Shown piece by piece: positions 28,345 through 38,922 of a stretch of 64,000 bases of DNA; position 1 is the first letter of the stretch; each line of letters opens with the position of its first letter. Under the pieces are notes generated by a model, which worked only from the letters and a program-made list of their open reading frames with translations, had not been told where the DNA came from and did not search any database. The stretch covers positions 62,001-126,000 of the forward strand of contig NZ_FZNT01000005.1 in the NCBI RefSeq assembly GCF_900188235.1, in the 5' to 3' direction. Source of the stretch: Lutibacter agarilyticus (GTDB lineage: Bacteria > Bacteroidota > Bacteroidia > Flavobacteriales > Flavobacteriaceae). A program made the position numbers and the translations under genes.

Positions 28345-28437
28345 AAGAGGCTCTCTAAAAAGTAAGCTGTTCGTCAACCTGAACCTGAGATAGATTCAGA
28401 ATAACGGATTTTTGGAACTTTTCAGACAGTCTCTTTT
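28345..28437. repeat. Dispersed inverted-repeat element, copy 2
   Basis: The left arm AAGAGGCTCTCTAAAAAGT mirrors the right arm, which begins ACTTTTCAGACAGTC at 28418, with three mismatches. The interior contains TTCGTCA and CCTGAA words with a TTCAG match on the other side, so the whole unit of about 93 nt can fold into one long hairpin. It lies between frr and the next operon. Confidence 0.75.
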
Positions 28438-28474
28438 ATTAATTTATATTTACGTGTTTGTGATAATTTAAACA

Positions 28475-30982
28475 ATGAAAAAATTTTTATTTTTTTTATT
28501 AATTCCCTTTCTCACTTTTTCTCAAACACTCCTACAAGGAACTGTTGTAGATGCAAACACAAAAAAGCCGCTATCTTTTGCATCTGTAACAACCAATACA
28601 ACTATTAGAGTATTGACTGATATTGACGGAAAGTTTAGTTTAAAAACAACCAACAATTTTAATGAAATTACTATTTCATACATAGGTTACTCATCAATAA
28701 AAATCCAAATAAAAGCAACCACTAAATTTATTTCAGTAAAATTAAAAACTACCGTTGAAAATTTAAACGAAGTTTTAATAACAGCTAGTGAAAACCCTGC
28801 ACTTCAAATTATACGAAATACCATTGAAAACAAATCGAAAAATAATATTGAAAAAGCATTAAACTCCTTCAAATTTAATGCCTACAATAAAGTGCTAATA
28901 ACTGCAAATCCTGATTCAATCAATGGAAAATTAGATTCTGTTTATACAGTTCAAAAAGGAATAAAATCATTCAAAAAAATTGATTCGACTAATTATAATT
29001 TCAAAAAAGAAATAGATAATCAGCATTTATATATTTCTGAAAAAATTTCTGAATTTATTTTTGAAAAAGGCAAAAAGAAGAAAGAAGTTATTTTAGCATC
29101 GCGAATGGCGGGTTTAAAGCAACCTATTTATGAACTTTTTGCTCTATCATTCCAAGGGTTCTCATTTTATAATGAAATTTACACAATTGCAGGAACCAAT
29201 TACACCAACCCTGTTTCAAAAAACGCCATAAAACAATACCATTATAAAATTTTAGATACCGTTAATAATGGGCACGGAACATCCTATATAATCCACTTCA
29301 AACCTAAAAAAAAGAAAGAATACTTAGGAATTGAGGGAGTTTTATATATTGACACTGAAAATTTTGCTATTACAAAAGCTGTTGCTGAATTAAAAGGAAT
29401 TGTTAGTGTAAAAGCGGTTCAAAATTATTCGTTTAATACCAAATTTAATAATTGGTTTCCAAAAGACAAAAGTGTAATTATAAAGAAAGGGGCTATTAAA
29501 GAGCATGTTTCTTTACTTGGCGGATTAATTAAATTTAGTAAAAATAAGAGTCAGGATTCAATAGTAAGTACTTCAAAAAATAAACCTGAAGATGTTGTTT
29601 ATTTTATTTCGACTTCTAAAAACTCAAACATTCAAATTAACACACCTTTAAACGTTAAAAGGGGTTCATCAACAATACTATTTAACGATGATGCTGCAAA
29701 TAAAACATCTGGTTTTTGGAACAAACACCGACCGGATTCATTAACAAAAAGAGGGTTAAATACTTATACATACCTTGATAGTATTTCGGAAAAAGAAGGT
29801 GTAGAGAAAAAAATAAATTTAGCAAGAAACCTATTAAAAGGTTACTACCCTACAACATATATTAATCTTGATCTTGGTAAAATTTTAAATTTAAACAACC
29901 ATGAAGGATTTAGAGTAGGTTTTGGTGGAATTACCAATACCCATTTTTCTCAAAAATTTAAGGTTGAAGCCTACGCAGCTTATGGAACAAAAGACACTAA
30001 TTTTAAATATAGTTTTGGTGGCGCAGTTCGTTTAAATAAAGAGGCTAATACTTGGTTTGGCTTAAAATACACCAATGATATTAAAGAAGCAGCTTCGCTT
30101 GATTTTATTGCTGAAAACACTTCATTTTCCCCTATAAACCCAAGAAACTTAAACATTGATAAATTTTATAATTATAAAACTATTAGCGCGCTTTTATATC
30201 ATGATATTCAACCTAATATAGAAGCTAAACTTAGATTTAGCAGCGGTAAATACAAAGCATTGTTTAATTACAAATACAGTTCTCCAAATATTAACGTAAA
30301 AGAATATAAGCTTACAAATGCCGTTATTGGGATTAATTACACGCCTAGAAATGAATATATGAATTCGCCTTTAGGAAAAATTAAAGTAAAAAATGGATAT
30401 CCTCAATTTTCATTTCAATTAATTCAAAGTTTAAAAAATGTGTTAGATAGCGATTTTGGCTTCACACAAGTCAATATTCGTGCAAATTATAAAATTGAAC
30501 GTTTAAGAAGAGCTACCACAAGTTTTCTGTTAGAAGGTGGAATTGTTTTTGGTGAAACACCTATTTCTCATTTATACAATGCTACTCCAAACTACACCTA
30601 TAAAAACCCGTGGATAAAACGAATTACTTTTGCAGGTAAAAACAGCTTTGAAACGATGAGTTATAACGAATTTATATCTGATAGGTTTGTAGCATTACAT
30701 TTAAAACATGAATTTAGAGTTTTTAAATTTAACAAACGTTTTAAACCTCGATTAACACTAGTTACTAGATTTGCTTTAGGTGACATAGAAAAAGCTGAAT
30801 ACCATCAAGAGATTTCTTTCAGCAAACTAAGTAAAGGTTATTTTGAAAGTGGTTTAGAATTTAACTCTTTATTTAAAGGTTTTGGAGTAAGTGCCTTTTA
30901 CCGGTATGGATCATATATTAAACCTGAATGGAGTGATAATTTAGCTGTTAAAATCACCTACAATATCCACTTAGGATTTTAA
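28475..30982 (+). CDS. DUF5686 outer-membrane protein with carboxypeptidase-like regulatory domain
   Basis: Exported protein of 835 residues. A signal peptide (1 to about 17) is followed by a carboxypeptidase-regulatory-like (CarboxypepD_reg) beta-sandwich at about 20-95 (LQGTVVDANTKKPLSFASV, ISYIGYSSIKI). The DUF5686 region follows, ending in a predicted outer-membrane barrel (many alternating strands from about 440 and a C-terminal aromatic-rich YNIHLGF). The N-terminus resembles that of TonB-dependent receptors, but no plug domain or TonB box is seen. The function of DUF5686 is unknown. The gene seems monocistronic. Confidence 0.82.
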   Translation: MKKFLFFLLIPFLTFSQTLLQGTVVDANTKKPLSFASVTTNTTIRVLTDIDGKFSLKTTNNFNEITISYIGYSSIKIQIKATTKFISVKLKTTVENLNEVLITASENPALQIIRNTIENKSKNNIEKALNSFKFNAYNKVLITANPDSINGKLDSVYTVQKGIKSFKKIDSTNYNFKKEIDNQHLYISEKISEFIFEKGKKKKEVILASRMAGLKQPIYELFALSFQGFSFYNEIYTIAGTNYTNPVSKNAIKQYHYKILDTVNNGHGTSYIIHFKPKKKKEYLGIEGVLYIDTENFAITKAVAELKGIVSVKAVQNYSFNTKFNNWFPKDKSVIIKKGAIKEHVSLLGGLIKFSKNKSQDSIVSTSKNKPEDVVYFISTSKNSNIQINTPLNVKRGSSTILFNDDAANKTSGFWNKHRPDSLTKRGLNTYTYLDSISEKEGVEKKINLARNLLKGYYPTTYINLDLGKILNLNNHEGFRVGFGGITNTHFSQKFKVEAYAAYGTKDTNFKYSFGGAVRLNKEANTWFGLKYTNDIKEAASLDFIAENTSFSPINPRNLNIDKFYNYKTISALLYHDIQPNIEAKLRFSSGKYKALFNYKYSSPNINVKEYKLTNAVIGINYTPRNEYMNSPLGKIKVKNGYPQFSFQLIQSLKNVLDSDFGFTQVNIRANYKIERLRRATTSFLLEGGIVFGETPISHLYNATPNYTYKNPWIKRITFAGKNSFETMSYNEFISDRFVALHLKHEFRVFKFNKRFKPRLTLVTRFALGDIEKAEYHQEISFSKLSKGYFESGLEFNSLFKGFGVSAFYRYGSYIKPEWSDNLAVKITYNIHLGF

Positions 30983-31014
30983 AAGATTTCACTTAATTAG
31001 CCCAACTATTTTCA

Positions 31015-31022
31015 TACCTTTG
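31015..31022 (+). promoter_or_regulatory. Possible -7 box of the MMPL permease gene
   Basis: TACCTTTG matches TAnnTTTG 14 nt before the ATG at 31037, which implies a very short leader. Confidence 0.45.
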
Positions 31023-31036
31023 CAAAAATTTTTTTT

Positions 31037-33412
31037 ATGGGTTTTTGGGCTCGAGTTTCCAGATTTATTTTAACTAAAAGATATTTTATCTTATTTCTTA
31101 TTGCAGCTGCCACTTATTTTTTGGCTTCTCAAATGCAATATATGCGATTTTCATATACCGAAGCTAATTTGCTTCCAAAAGATCATCCAGTAAATATTGA
31201 GTACGATCATTTTTTAGACCTCTTTGGTGAAGAAGGAAACCTTGTTATTTTAGCCGTTGAAGACCTTTCACTTTTTACTCCTGAAAAATTTAATGATTGG
31301 AACAAGCTTTCTAAAAAATTAGATTCATTTAGTCAAGTTGACTTTACTATTGCTGTTGGAGATATTAAAAAATTAGTTAAAAATAGTGAAACAAAATCGT
31401 TTGACTTAGAACCTCTTTATGAAAAAGAGCCACAAACTACTGAAGAAGTTTTAGCTATTAAAAAAGAACTTTTTGAGAACCTTCCATTTTTTGATAATTT
31501 CTTGTACAGCAAGGAGTCTAAAGTTATTAGAACAGTTGTGTATATGGATAAAAACATAGTCAATACTGCTGCCAGAAAAGACTTTGTATTCGACGAATTA
31601 AATCCATTAATTGAAAAATTTGAAAAAGACCATAATATAGATGTTCGTATAAGTGGTATGCCATATATACGTACCATGAATGCTCAAAATATTATAGATG
31701 AGATAGGACTTTTTGTTGGTCTTGCATTGGGAGTTACAGCATTAATTTTCTTTTTCTTTTTTCGTTCAATTAGAGCTACGTTTATTACACTTTTAGTTGT
31801 AAGTATTGGTGTGGTTTGGGCTTTTGGTTTTATTGGACTATTCAGGTATGAAATTTCCGTATTAATGGCTTTAATTCCACCATTAATTATTGTAATTGGG
31901 GTTCCAAATGCGATCTTTTTAATAAATAAATACCAACAAGAAGTAAAAAAACACGGAAATCAGGCTAAATCGTTACAACGTGTAATTTCAAAAATTGGAA
32001 ATGCTACTTTAATGACTAACATTACAACTGCCTCTGGTTTTGCAACATTTATTTTTACTAAAAGTCAATTGTTAAGAGAGTTTGGTATTATTGCTTCCAT
32101 AAACATTATAGCAATTTTTGTTTTAGCCCTGCTAATTATTCCAATTATATACAGCTTTTTAGCACTTCCGAAGGAAAAACACCTTAAACATTTAGAAAGA
32201 AGATGGATTGATGGTATTGTAAATTGGATGGAGTACGTTGTAAGACACCATAGAGTATCAGTATATGCCACTACGATAGTTTTAATTATTGCAAGCATGA
32301 TAGGTATTTATATGATTAAAGTATCTGGTAGTTTAATTGAAGACATGCCAAAAGGTAAACAATTTTATAAAGATATTGTGTTTTTTGAAGAAGAATTCGG
32401 AGGTATTATGCCTCTAGAAATTATAATTGACACCAAACAAGATAAAGGAGTTATGAAACTTTCCACTTTAAAAAAGATGGAAAAAATTGATGAAACCATT
32501 GAAGAAATTCCTGAGTTATCAAAACCTATATCTGTTTTAAATATTGTTAAATATTCAAAACAAGCTTTTTATAGCGGAAAACCAAAATATTATCAATTAC
32601 CAAATAATCAAGAAAAGAACTGGATTTTATCTTACGCTAAAAATTCAACATCTAATATAAAATTGATGGATAATTTTGTAGATTCTACTGGACGTTATGC
32701 CCGTATTACTACATTCATGAAAGATATTGGAACTGATAAAATGCAAATTATTGAAGACCGTTTACAGCAAAAGCTTGACAAAGAATTTCCAAAAGATAAA
32801 TATAATACTACAATGACTGGGAAAGCGTTAGTTTTCTTAAAGGGTACTAACTTTTTAGTAAACAACTTAGTTGTTTCTCTTTCTTTAGCTATTTTATTAA
32901 TTGCCTTTTTTATGGCATTTATGTTTCGTTCGTTTAGAATGATTGTTATTTCATTAATTCCAAATATATTTCCACTATTAATTACCGCAGGTTTAATGGG
33001 ATATTTAGGCATTCCTATAAAGCCTTCCACCATCTTAGTTTTTAGTATTGCATTTGGTATTTCAGTAGATGATACGATTCACTTTTTAGCAAAATACCGC
33101 CAAGAATTAATTGCCAATAACTGGAGAATTAAACCTTCAGTATATGCTGCACTTAGAGAAACTGGTGTAAGTATGTTTTATACTTCCATCGTATTATTTT
33201 TTGGATTTTTAGTATTTACCGTTTCAAGTTTTGGAGGAACAATTGCATTAGGAGGTTTAGTTTCTGTAACACTGTTATTTGCTATGGTTTCAAATTTATT
33301 GTTGTTACCTGCTTTATTACTTTCATTAGAAAGAAGTATTGCAAATAAAGAAACGTTAAAAGAGCCTGTTCTTGACATTTTAACACCTGAAGACCAAAAC
33401 GGAGATAAATAA
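31037..33412 (+). CDS. MMPL/RND-family inner-membrane transporter
   Basis: Permease-like protein of 791 residues with the RND layout: one N-terminal helix, a large periplasmic loop (about 35-220), a five-helix block (about 220-380), helix 7 near 410, a second loop and a final five-helix block. The family motif [12 protein letters not shown] and the acidic pair in [12 protein letters not shown] (helix 10, proton relay) are present. It resembles hydrophobe/sterol-type RND exporters and not the tripartite drug pumps, since no adaptor or TolC gene is adjacent. Lipid or hopanoid export is a guess from the family. Confidence 0.85.
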   Translation: MGFWARVSRFILTKRYFILFLIAAATYFLASQMQYMRFSYTEANLLPKDHPVNIEYDHFLDLFGEEGNLVILAVEDLSLFTPEKFNDWNKLSKKLDSFSQVDFTIAVGDIKKLVKNSETKSFDLEPLYEKEPQTTEEVLAIKKELFENLPFFDNFLYSKESKVIRTVVYMDKNIVNTAARKDFVFDELNPLIEKFEKDHNIDVRISGMPYIRTMNAQNIIDEIGLFVGLALGVTALIFFFFFRSIRATFITLLVVSIGVVWAFGFIGLFRYEISVLMALIPPLIIVIGVPNAIFLINKYQQEVKKHGNQAKSLQRVISKIGNATLMTNITTASGFATFIFTKSQLLREFGIIASINIIAIFVLALLIIPIIYSFLALPKEKHLKHLERRWIDGIVNWMEYVVRHHRVSVYATTIVLIIASMIGIYMIKVSGSLIEDMPKGKQFYKDIVFFEEEFGGIMPLEIIIDTKQDKGVMKLSTLKKMEKIDETIEEIPELSKPISVLNIVKYSKQAFYSGKPKYYQLPNNQEKNWILSYAKNSTSNIKLMDNFVDSTGRYARITTFMKDIGTDKMQIIEDRLQQKLDKEFPKDKYNTTMTGKALVFLKGTNFLVNNLVVSLSLAILLIAFFMAFMFRSFRMIVISLIPNIFPLLITAGLMGYLGIPIKPSTILVFSIAFGISVDDTIHFLAKYRQELIANNWRIKPSVYAALRETGVSMFYTSIVLFFGFLVFTVSSFGGTIALGGLVSVTLLFAMVSNLLLLPALLLSLERSIANKETLKEPVLDILTPEDQNGDK

Positions 33413-33467
33413 CTCTTAATTTTAACACCAAACCTTCATTTAGGTTTCCATCTTTCATTAGTTCATG

Positions 33468-33475
33468 TATATTTG
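33468..33475 (+). promoter_or_regulatory. Probable -7 box of asnS, which decides its start
   Basis: TATATTTG places the transcript start near 33480. A TTG in frame at 33478 would lie at or before that point, so translation must begin at the ATG at 33496. Confidence 0.6.
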
Positions 33476-33495
33476 TATTGCTTAAATTTTACAAT

Positions 33496-34929
33496 ATGAT
33501 TAAAAGTAATGTAGCTGAACTTTTAGGTTCAGATAATTTTTTACAAGAAATAACCTTAAACGGATGGGTAAGAACTTTTAGAGCAAATAGATTTATTGCT
33601 TTAAACGATGGTTCTACCATAAATAATATACAATGCGTTGTAGACTTTGAAAAGATGGATGAGGCTACTTTAAAACGCATTACAACAGGAGCTGCAATTT
33701 CTGTTACGGGTACTTTGGAAGAAAGCTTAGGTAAGGGGCAAAAAGTTGAAGTTAAAGTTACTTCACTTAAAATATTAGGAGATTCAAACCCTGATGAATA
33801 CCCAATTCAACCTAAAAAACATAGTTTTGAATTTTTACGTGAAAATGCACATTTAAGAATTAGAACAAATACTTTTGGAGCTGTAATGAGATTACGTTCA
33901 GCATTATCATTTGCAGTGCATAAATATTTTACAGAAAACGGATTTTACAATTTCCACGCGCCAATTATTACAGGATCTGATGCTGAAGGTGCCGGTGAAA
34001 TGTTTAATGTTTCAACATTAGACCCACTTAATCCTCCAAAAAAAGAAGATGGAACTATTGATTATTCTCAAAATTTCTTCGGAAAAGAAACAAACTTAAC
34101 TGTATCTGGGCAATTAGAAGCTGAAACTTATGCAATGGCCTTGGGTAAAGTGTATACTTTTGGACCAACATTTAGAGCCGAAAACTCAAATACCACACGT
34201 CATTTAGCTGAATTTTGGATGATTGAACCGGAAGTTGCATTTAACAATTTAGATGACAATATGGATTTGGCTGAAGATTTTATAAAATCGGTTATTTCAT
34301 ATGTACTTGCTAATTGTAAAGATGATATTGCTTTTTTAAATGACAGATTAATACAAGAAGACAAAAGAAAACCTGCCATTGAACGTAGTGAAATGACATT
34401 AATAGAAAGGTTAAACTTTATTGTTGAAAACAATTTTAAACGTGTTAGCTATACAGAAGCAATTGATATTTTAAGAAATTGTAAACCTAATAAAAAGAAA
34501 AAATTTCAATACATTATAAACGAATGGGGTGCCGATTTACAAAGTGAACACGAACGTTTTTTGGTTGAAAAACACTTTAAATGTCCTGTAATTTTATTTG
34601 ATTACCCTGCAAATATTAAAGCATTTTATATGCGTTTAAATGAAGACGGGAAAACAGTAAGGGCAATGGATGTATTGTTCCCTGGTATTGGTGAAATTGT
34701 TGGAGGTAGCCAACGTGAAGAACGTTTAGAAGTGCTTCAACAAAAAATAAAAGAGTTAAATATTGATGAAAAAGAATTGTGGTGGTATTTAGATACGAGA
34801 AGATTTGGCACGGCCGTGCATAGCGGATTTGGATTAGGTTTTGAACGCTTAGTACAATTTACCACAGGTATGGGGAATATTAGGGATGTAATTCCGTATC
34901 CTAGAACACCTCAAAATGCAGAATTTTAA
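33496..34929 (+). CDS. asnS: Asparaginyl-tRNA synthetase
   Basis: Class IIb aminoacyl-tRNA synthetase, 477 residues. The N-terminal OB-fold anticodon-binding domain ([16 protein letters not shown]) is followed by the catalytic core. Motif 2 includes [20 protein letters not shown], and motif 3 is [21 protein letters not shown]. Residues such as [13 protein letters not shown] and the AEFWMIEPE segment favour Asn over Asp specificity. The start is ATG 33496; the longer frame begins with TTG inside the predicted promoter. It is monocistronic with a strong terminator. Confidence 0.97.
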   Translation: MIKSNVAELLGSDNFLQEITLNGWVRTFRANRFIALNDGSTINNIQCVVDFEKMDEATLKRITTGAAISVTGTLEESLGKGQKVEVKVTSLKILGDSNPDEYPIQPKKHSFEFLRENAHLRIRTNTFGAVMRLRSALSFAVHKYFTENGFYNFHAPIITGSDAEGAGEMFNVSTLDPLNPPKKEDGTIDYSQNFFGKETNLTVSGQLEAETYAMALGKVYTFGPTFRAENSNTTRHLAEFWMIEPEVAFNNLDDNMDLAEDFIKSVISYVLANCKDDIAFLNDRLIQEDKRKPAIERSEMTLIERLNFIVENNFKRVSYTEAIDILRNCKPNKKKKFQYIINEWGADLQSEHERFLVEKHFKCPVILFDYPANIKAFYMRLNEDGKTVRAMDVLFPGIGEIVGGSQREERLEVLQQKIKELNIDEKELWWYLDTRRFGTAVHSGFGLGFERLVQFTTGMGNIRDVIPYPRTPQNAEF

Positions 34930-34941
34930 ATAATAAATTTG

Positions 34942-34974
34942 AAAAACATATTGCTACTGTAATATGTTTTTTTT
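34942..34974 (+). terminator. Terminator of asnS
   Basis: AAAACATATT and AATATGTTTT pair around GCTACTGT and are followed by four more T. Confidence 0.85.
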
Positions 34975-35006
34975 GTATTTTTATAAAAAGCTATTGCAAA
35001 TAGTCT

Positions 35007-36458
35007 ATGTTAAAACAAAGTTTAAATTTTAAATTATTACAAAAATTATCTCCACAACAAATTCAGTTGATGAAGTTAATTCAACTTCCTACGCAAGCAT
35101 TTGAACAAAAATTAAAACAAGAGTTAGAAGAAAATCCTGCATTAGAAAGCGGCAAAGAAAATACTGATGAGTACCAAAGTTCTGAAGATGAATATGATGA
35201 TACTGGAAATGAAAACATTAATGCTGATGACATAAATATTGATGAGTATTTAAGTGATGATGAAATTCCAAGTTATAAAACACAGGCCAATAACTATTCT
35301 CCTGATGATGAGGAAAAACAAATTCCTTATGCTTCAGGAACTTCATTCACACAAACGCTAAAAAATCAAATAAATACTTACAGACTTACCGAAGAAGAAG
35401 AATTAATCACAGATTTTTTGATTGGAAGTATTGATGAAAGTGGTTATTTACGACGAGATTTATTAGATGTTTTAGATGATTTAGCTTTTACACAAAACAT
35501 TTTCACCAATATTGAAGAACTTGAACGCCTACTTAAATTAGTACAGCATTTAGATCCTGCAGGCGTAGGTGCTCGAGATTTAAAAGAATGTCTTGTATTG
35601 CAATTAAAGCGAAAAAAAGAGAAGAAAAGTGTTCTTTTAGCTATTGACATTTTAGAAAACTCTTTCGATCATTTTGTAAAAAAACATTACGCTAAACTAT
35701 TACTTAAATTTCACATTTCAGAAGATGAGTTAAAAGATGCTATCAAAGAAATTGAAAAATTAAATCCTAAACCTGGTGGTTCGTTTGTTGGAAATAATAA
35801 AATTGCAGAACAAATTGTACCTGATTTTACTATAAGAATTATTGAAGGTGAACTAGAGCTTACTTTAAACGCTAGAAACGCTCCAGAACTACATATTTCA
35901 AATGAGTATAACAATTTATTAAAAGGATATAAAGATTCTAAAGATAAAACCAAATCTCAAAAAGATGCAGTAATGTTTATTAAACAAAAATTAGATGCTG
36001 CAAAATGGTTTATTGATGCTATAGTACAACGCCAACAAACTTTATTGTTGAATATGAACGCTATTATGCAACATCAAAAAGAATACTTTTTAACAGGTGA
36101 TGAACGTAAGTTAAAACCTATGATACTAAAAGACATAGCTGATGTTATTAATATGGATGTTTCTACAGTATCTAGAGTTGCAAGCAGTAAATACGTTACT
36201 ACTCCTTACGGAACAAAATTAATTAAAGATTTTTTCTCAGAATCTATGAAAAATGTTCAGGGAGAAGATGTTTCAACTAAAGAAATTAAAAATATATTAG
36301 CTACAGTAATTAAAGAAGAAAGCAAAAGAAAACCTTTGACTGATGATAAATTATCTTTAATATTAAAAGAAAAAGGGTACCCTATTGCAAGAAGAACTGT
36401 AGCAAAATATAGAGAACAATTAGATATCCCCGTTGCTAGATTACGAAAAGAGATTTAG
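35007..36458 (+). CDS. rpoN: RNA polymerase sigma-54 factor
   Basis: Alternative sigma factor needing enhancer-binding ATPases, 483 residues. The Gln/Leu-rich region I is at the N-terminus (LNFKLLQKLSPQQIQLMKLIQLP), followed by an acidic region II (about 50-110). The core-binding domain has LDPAGVGARDLKECL, an HTH has DVINMDVSTVSRVAS, and the RpoN box is ARRTVAKYRE near the C-terminus. No sigma-54-type enhancer-binding protein gene lies in the window. The next gene begins 22 nt downstream. Confidence 0.97.
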   Translation: MLKQSLNFKLLQKLSPQQIQLMKLIQLPTQAFEQKLKQELEENPALESGKENTDEYQSSEDEYDDTGNENINADDINIDEYLSDDEIPSYKTQANNYSPDDEEKQIPYASGTSFTQTLKNQINTYRLTEEEELITDFLIGSIDESGYLRRDLLDVLDDLAFTQNIFTNIEELERLLKLVQHLDPAGVGARDLKECLVLQLKRKKEKKSVLLAIDILENSFDHFVKKHYAKLLLKFHISEDELKDAIKEIEKLNPKPGGSFVGNNKIAEQIVPDFTIRIIEGELELTLNARNAPELHISNEYNNLLKGYKDSKDKTKSQKDAVMFIKQKLDAAKWFIDAIVQRQQTLLLNMNAIMQHQKEYFLTGDERKLKPMILKDIADVINMDVSTVSRVASSKYVTTPYGTKLIKDFFSESMKNVQGEDVSTKEIKNILATVIKEESKRKPLTDDKLSLILKEKGYPIARRTVAKYREQLDIPVARLRKEI

Positions 36459-36480
36459 CAAAATCACCTTTAAAAAAGCT

Positions 36481-37104
36481 ATGAAATTTTCAAAATTTAT
36501 CTCTTATTTTTTTCACCCTATCAATTTTGCTATTATAGGTGCTGTAATCTATTTTTTATTTGTCCCAAAATATATTTTTAAGGAACAAGAGTATATCATT
36601 TTATTGATAATTTTTATAGGAACTTATATTTTCCCTTTACTTCTATTGTATTTAATGAAGCAATTTAAATTAATAAATAGCTATCATTTAAATACAATTG
36701 AAGAACGAAAATTTCCAACCCTATTATTTATTTCAATCTCTATTTTTATTGGCCAATGGCTCTATAAAACATCTGTGGTAAATTTATTAGCACTTTACTA
36801 TATAGGATTTGGGCTATGCTTAATCACTACCTATATATTCCTTAACTTTAATAAAAAAATAAGTTTACATACAGCAGCAATTGGTGGTTTTATAGGTTTT
36901 TTACTTTTTTTTAGCTACCACTATAAGATTAATTTAATACTCTTATTAATTGGGTTTTTAATATTCAGCGGTATCATAGCAACCGCTAGACTTGAATTAA
37001 AGGCTCACAGTATGGCTGAAGTAGTTTTAGGGTACATTTTAGGTATAGCCACGCAATTACTTGTGTATGGTACTTATTTAAAGTATATAGAACTTCAAGC
37101 CTAA
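36481..37104 (+). CDS. PAP2-like integral membrane protein
   Basis: Membrane protein of 207 residues from the ATG at 36481; the longer frame into rpoN would need a TTG. It has about six helices. In helix 4 KISLHTAAIGG resembles the PSGH motif of PAP2 phosphatases. ARLELKAHSMAEVVLGYILG resembles the SR-x5-H-x3-D motif, with Glu in place of Asp. The first motif (K-x6-RP) is not clear, so enzymatic activity is uncertain; it may be a divergent lipid phosphatase. Its last 27 nt overlap the convergent PorT-like gene. Confidence 0.65.
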   Translation: MKFSKFISYFFHPINFAIIGAVIYFLFVPKYIFKEQEYIILLIIFIGTYIFPLLLLYLMKQFKLINSYHLNTIEERKFPTLLFISISIFIGQWLYKTSVVNLLALYYIGFGLCLITTYIFLNFNKKISLHTAAIGGFIGFLLFFSYHYKINLILLLIGFLIFSGIIATARLELKAHSMAEVVLGYILGIATQLLVYGTYLKYIELQA

Positions 37105-37734
37105 ACTAAAATCTTTTAAATTAAGTTTTTTATTGTCAACAATAACATTATTAAATAAAGGATTTAATCCGTAATAAATAAAAACATTCCAACTTCCATA
37201 TCCTGCTGATAGAATTAAGCCATATTGAAATTTTTCTAGTTCTGATATGTTTTTTAATTCAATAGTTTCATCTTCAAACATAAAAATTGATTTGGAGTGA
37301 AAAAGATAAGATATTTTTACACCTCCATAAATTCTCCAAAAACTATAATCTGAGGCTGTAGAAGTTCGCCAACGAAATTCAATAGGAATTTCAACTAATT
37401 GTGTTTTAAACCGGGAAGTTTCATATAAATTTCGTTCTTCTTCAATATCCAATAAAAAACTACTGCTGTATGAATTATATGCGTAACCAAAACCTACTCC
37501 TATTCCAACATTTCGTCTTTCATTAATTGGCATATCATATATATATCCTAATGAAAAACCTCCAGAAAAAAGGGAACTCCTTTCCGAATCTGGTTTATTA
37601 TTAAGTAAATTATAACTTAATGAAACGTATATATGATCCTCTCTATAACGAGCGTCAATGGTGTCATTCTCTACTTGTGCACTTAAACTAAAGACACAAA
37701 TAAGAAAAATAAGAGTTAACCATAGTTTTTTCAT
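37078..37734 (-). CDS. PorT-like outer-membrane beta-barrel protein
   Basis: Exported barrel protein of 218 residues. A signal peptide (about 1-19, ending SLSAQ) is followed by alternating amphipathic strands (YVSLSYNLL, GVGFGYAYNSY, IPIEFRWR, VFIYYGLNPLF) and a C-terminal LGLKFYIL strand. This is the small porin/PorT-like family of Bacteroidota; PorT itself is a T9SS component, but the family is broad and this assignment is not secure. It follows the exbB-exbD operon after a terminator. A TATATTTG box lies only 5 nt upstream of its ATG, suggesting a nearly leaderless transcript. Confidence 0.7.
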   Translation of the reverse strand: MKKLWLTLIFLICVFSLSAQVENDTIDARYREDHIYVSLSYNLLNNKPDSERSSLFSGGFSLGYIYDMPINERRNVGIGVGFGYAYNSYSSSFLLDIEEERNLYETSRFKTQLVEIPIEFRWRTSTASDYSFWRIYGGVKISYLFHSKSIFMFEDETIELKNISELEKFQYGLILSAGYGSWNVFIYYGLNPLFNNVIVDNKKLNLKDFSLGLKFYIL

Positions 37735-37761
37735 ATGAACAAATATACTTTATTATACCAA

Positions 37762-37793
37762 AAATGGCAATCAAATAAATTTGATTGCCATTT
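37762..37793 (-). terminator. Terminator of the exbB-exbD operon
   Basis: AAATGGCAATCAAAT (37762-37776) is the exact reverse complement of 37779-37793. On the minus strand the stem runs into several T residues. It separates exbD from the PorT-like gene. Confidence 0.8.
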
Positions 37794-37817
37794 AATTTTT
37801 TTAGAAACTATTAAATA

Positions 37818-38288
37818 TTAATAATTACTTTTTAAGTCACTTCCTTTAGTTGTAGAAAAACTAACTTTTAAAGCATTAATATCTCTTAATTGCTCTTTAA
37901 TATCTAGAATTGTACCTACACTCGCCTCTTTGTCAGCTTTAATAGAAGTAGTCATATATTTAACCTCTTCTTCTTTTCTTAAAGCTCTTTCAGCAAATAT
38001 AAAACTAGGTACATCATTCACGTCAATAATTTTATCATTCACCTGAATTTTATCTCCACCAATTCTTTTATCTTTTGATTTACCCACATAAATAGTACTT
38101 ACCAAACTTTTCATTTCTAACTTCTTAACTTCCGTAGCTTGTGGAAGGGTAGGTTTTGCAATTAACAAATCAGTTTCCCTCATTGTAGTTGACACCATGA
38201 AAAAGAATAGTAACATAAATACAATATCAGGTAAAGATGCCGTAGAAATGGCTGGTAAACCTTTTTTCTTCTTTTTAAACTTACTCAT
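37818..38288 (-). CDS. exbD: ExbD/TolR biopolymer transport protein (second copy)
   Basis: Energy-coupling protein of 156 residues with one membrane helix (about 20-40) carrying the conserved Asp in LPDIVFMLLFFFMV (Asp21). The periplasmic domain has the ExbD pattern (TIYVGKS, IQVNDKIIDV, ITSIKADKEASVGTILDIKEQLRDI as its core). With ExbB it forms the proton channel that drives TonB-type transport or a gliding/secretion motor. It lies 9 nt after the first exbD copy. The basic N-terminus KFKKKKKG faces the cytoplasm. Confidence 0.9.
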   Translation of the reverse strand: MSKFKKKKKGLPAISTASLPDIVFMLLFFFMVSTTMRETDLLIAKPTLPQATEVKKLEMKSLVSTIYVGKSKDKRIGGDKIQVNDKIIDVNDVPSFIFAERALRKEEEVKYMTTSIKADKEASVGTILDIKEQLRDINALKVSFSTTKGSDLKSNY

Positions 38289-38297
38289 ATCGTAATA

Positions 38298-38915
38298 CTA
38301 TTTTAATGGTTCTGGTTCAGAGATAATTTGAGGATAGCTATCCTTCAAAAAATCAATTTTTTCTTTAACAGCAGCACTTCCACTATCCTTATAATCTTTT
38401 AATAAATCGTTATAAGTTCTATCATATTTTTGCAAAGCTAGTTTATTTCTTAACTCATTATATGCTGACTCAATTTCATTTTGAATTGAAACGTACATTC
38501 CATAAGTTGTTCCTCTATCACTTTGCAAAGAGATAATAGCTTTAGATGGATGATCTGATGATGCTGGATCTTTAGCTCCTTGACAATAATCACAAGGTTC
38601 GCCTGGTTGTTCTCCTTTTGGAGCACTAACACCACCACCATTATCAATAAAAGCCATTGCTATATCTTTAATATCTGTAACTTGAACAAAATCTGTACCT
38701 TCAATCAAAATTTGATTTGAACGGTTTACAGTAATGTCTAGTACATTTTTTTCTTTAATGGTTACTTCTGGAGTATCTTCTGATTTTTCAGGTAATTTAC
38801 GAGAAATACCCGAGTCAACATCCATGGTAGTTGTTACTAAGAAAAATATTAAAAGCAAGAACGCAATGTCTGCCATTGATCCTGCATTAATCTCCGCATT
38901 TTCTCTTCTTGCCAT
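38298..38915 (-). CDS. exbD: ExbD/TolR biopolymer transport protein (first copy, with insert)
   Basis: ExbD of 205 residues. The membrane helix has the proton-path Asp in GSMADIAFLLLIFFLV (Asp16). The periplasmic domain is longer than usual, with an insert of about 25 residues rich in Gly and Pro that holds a CDYC motif (near 100-103). The C-terminal tail is long and charged. The Cys pair could form a disulfide or bind metal in the periplasm. It sits 7 nt after the small membrane protein and 9 nt before the second exbD. Pairs of unlike ExbD genes are common in this phylum. Confidence 0.9.
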   Translation of the reverse strand: MARRENAEINAGSMADIAFLLLIFFLVTTTMDVDSGISRKLPEKSEDTPEVTIKEKNVLDITVNRSNQILIEGTDFVQVTDIKDIAMAFIDNGGGVSAPKGEQPGEPCDYCQGAKDPASSDHPSKAIISLQSDRGTTYGMYVSIQNEIESAYNELRNKLALQKYDRTYNDLLKDYKDSGSAAVKEKIDFLKDSYPQIISEPEPLK

Positions 38916-38922
38916 AGTTATC

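Noticed and set aside
31417-33378. Several antisense open frames across the MMPL permease gene
   Set aside because: They mirror codon use of the real gene; products have no signal, motif or promoter.
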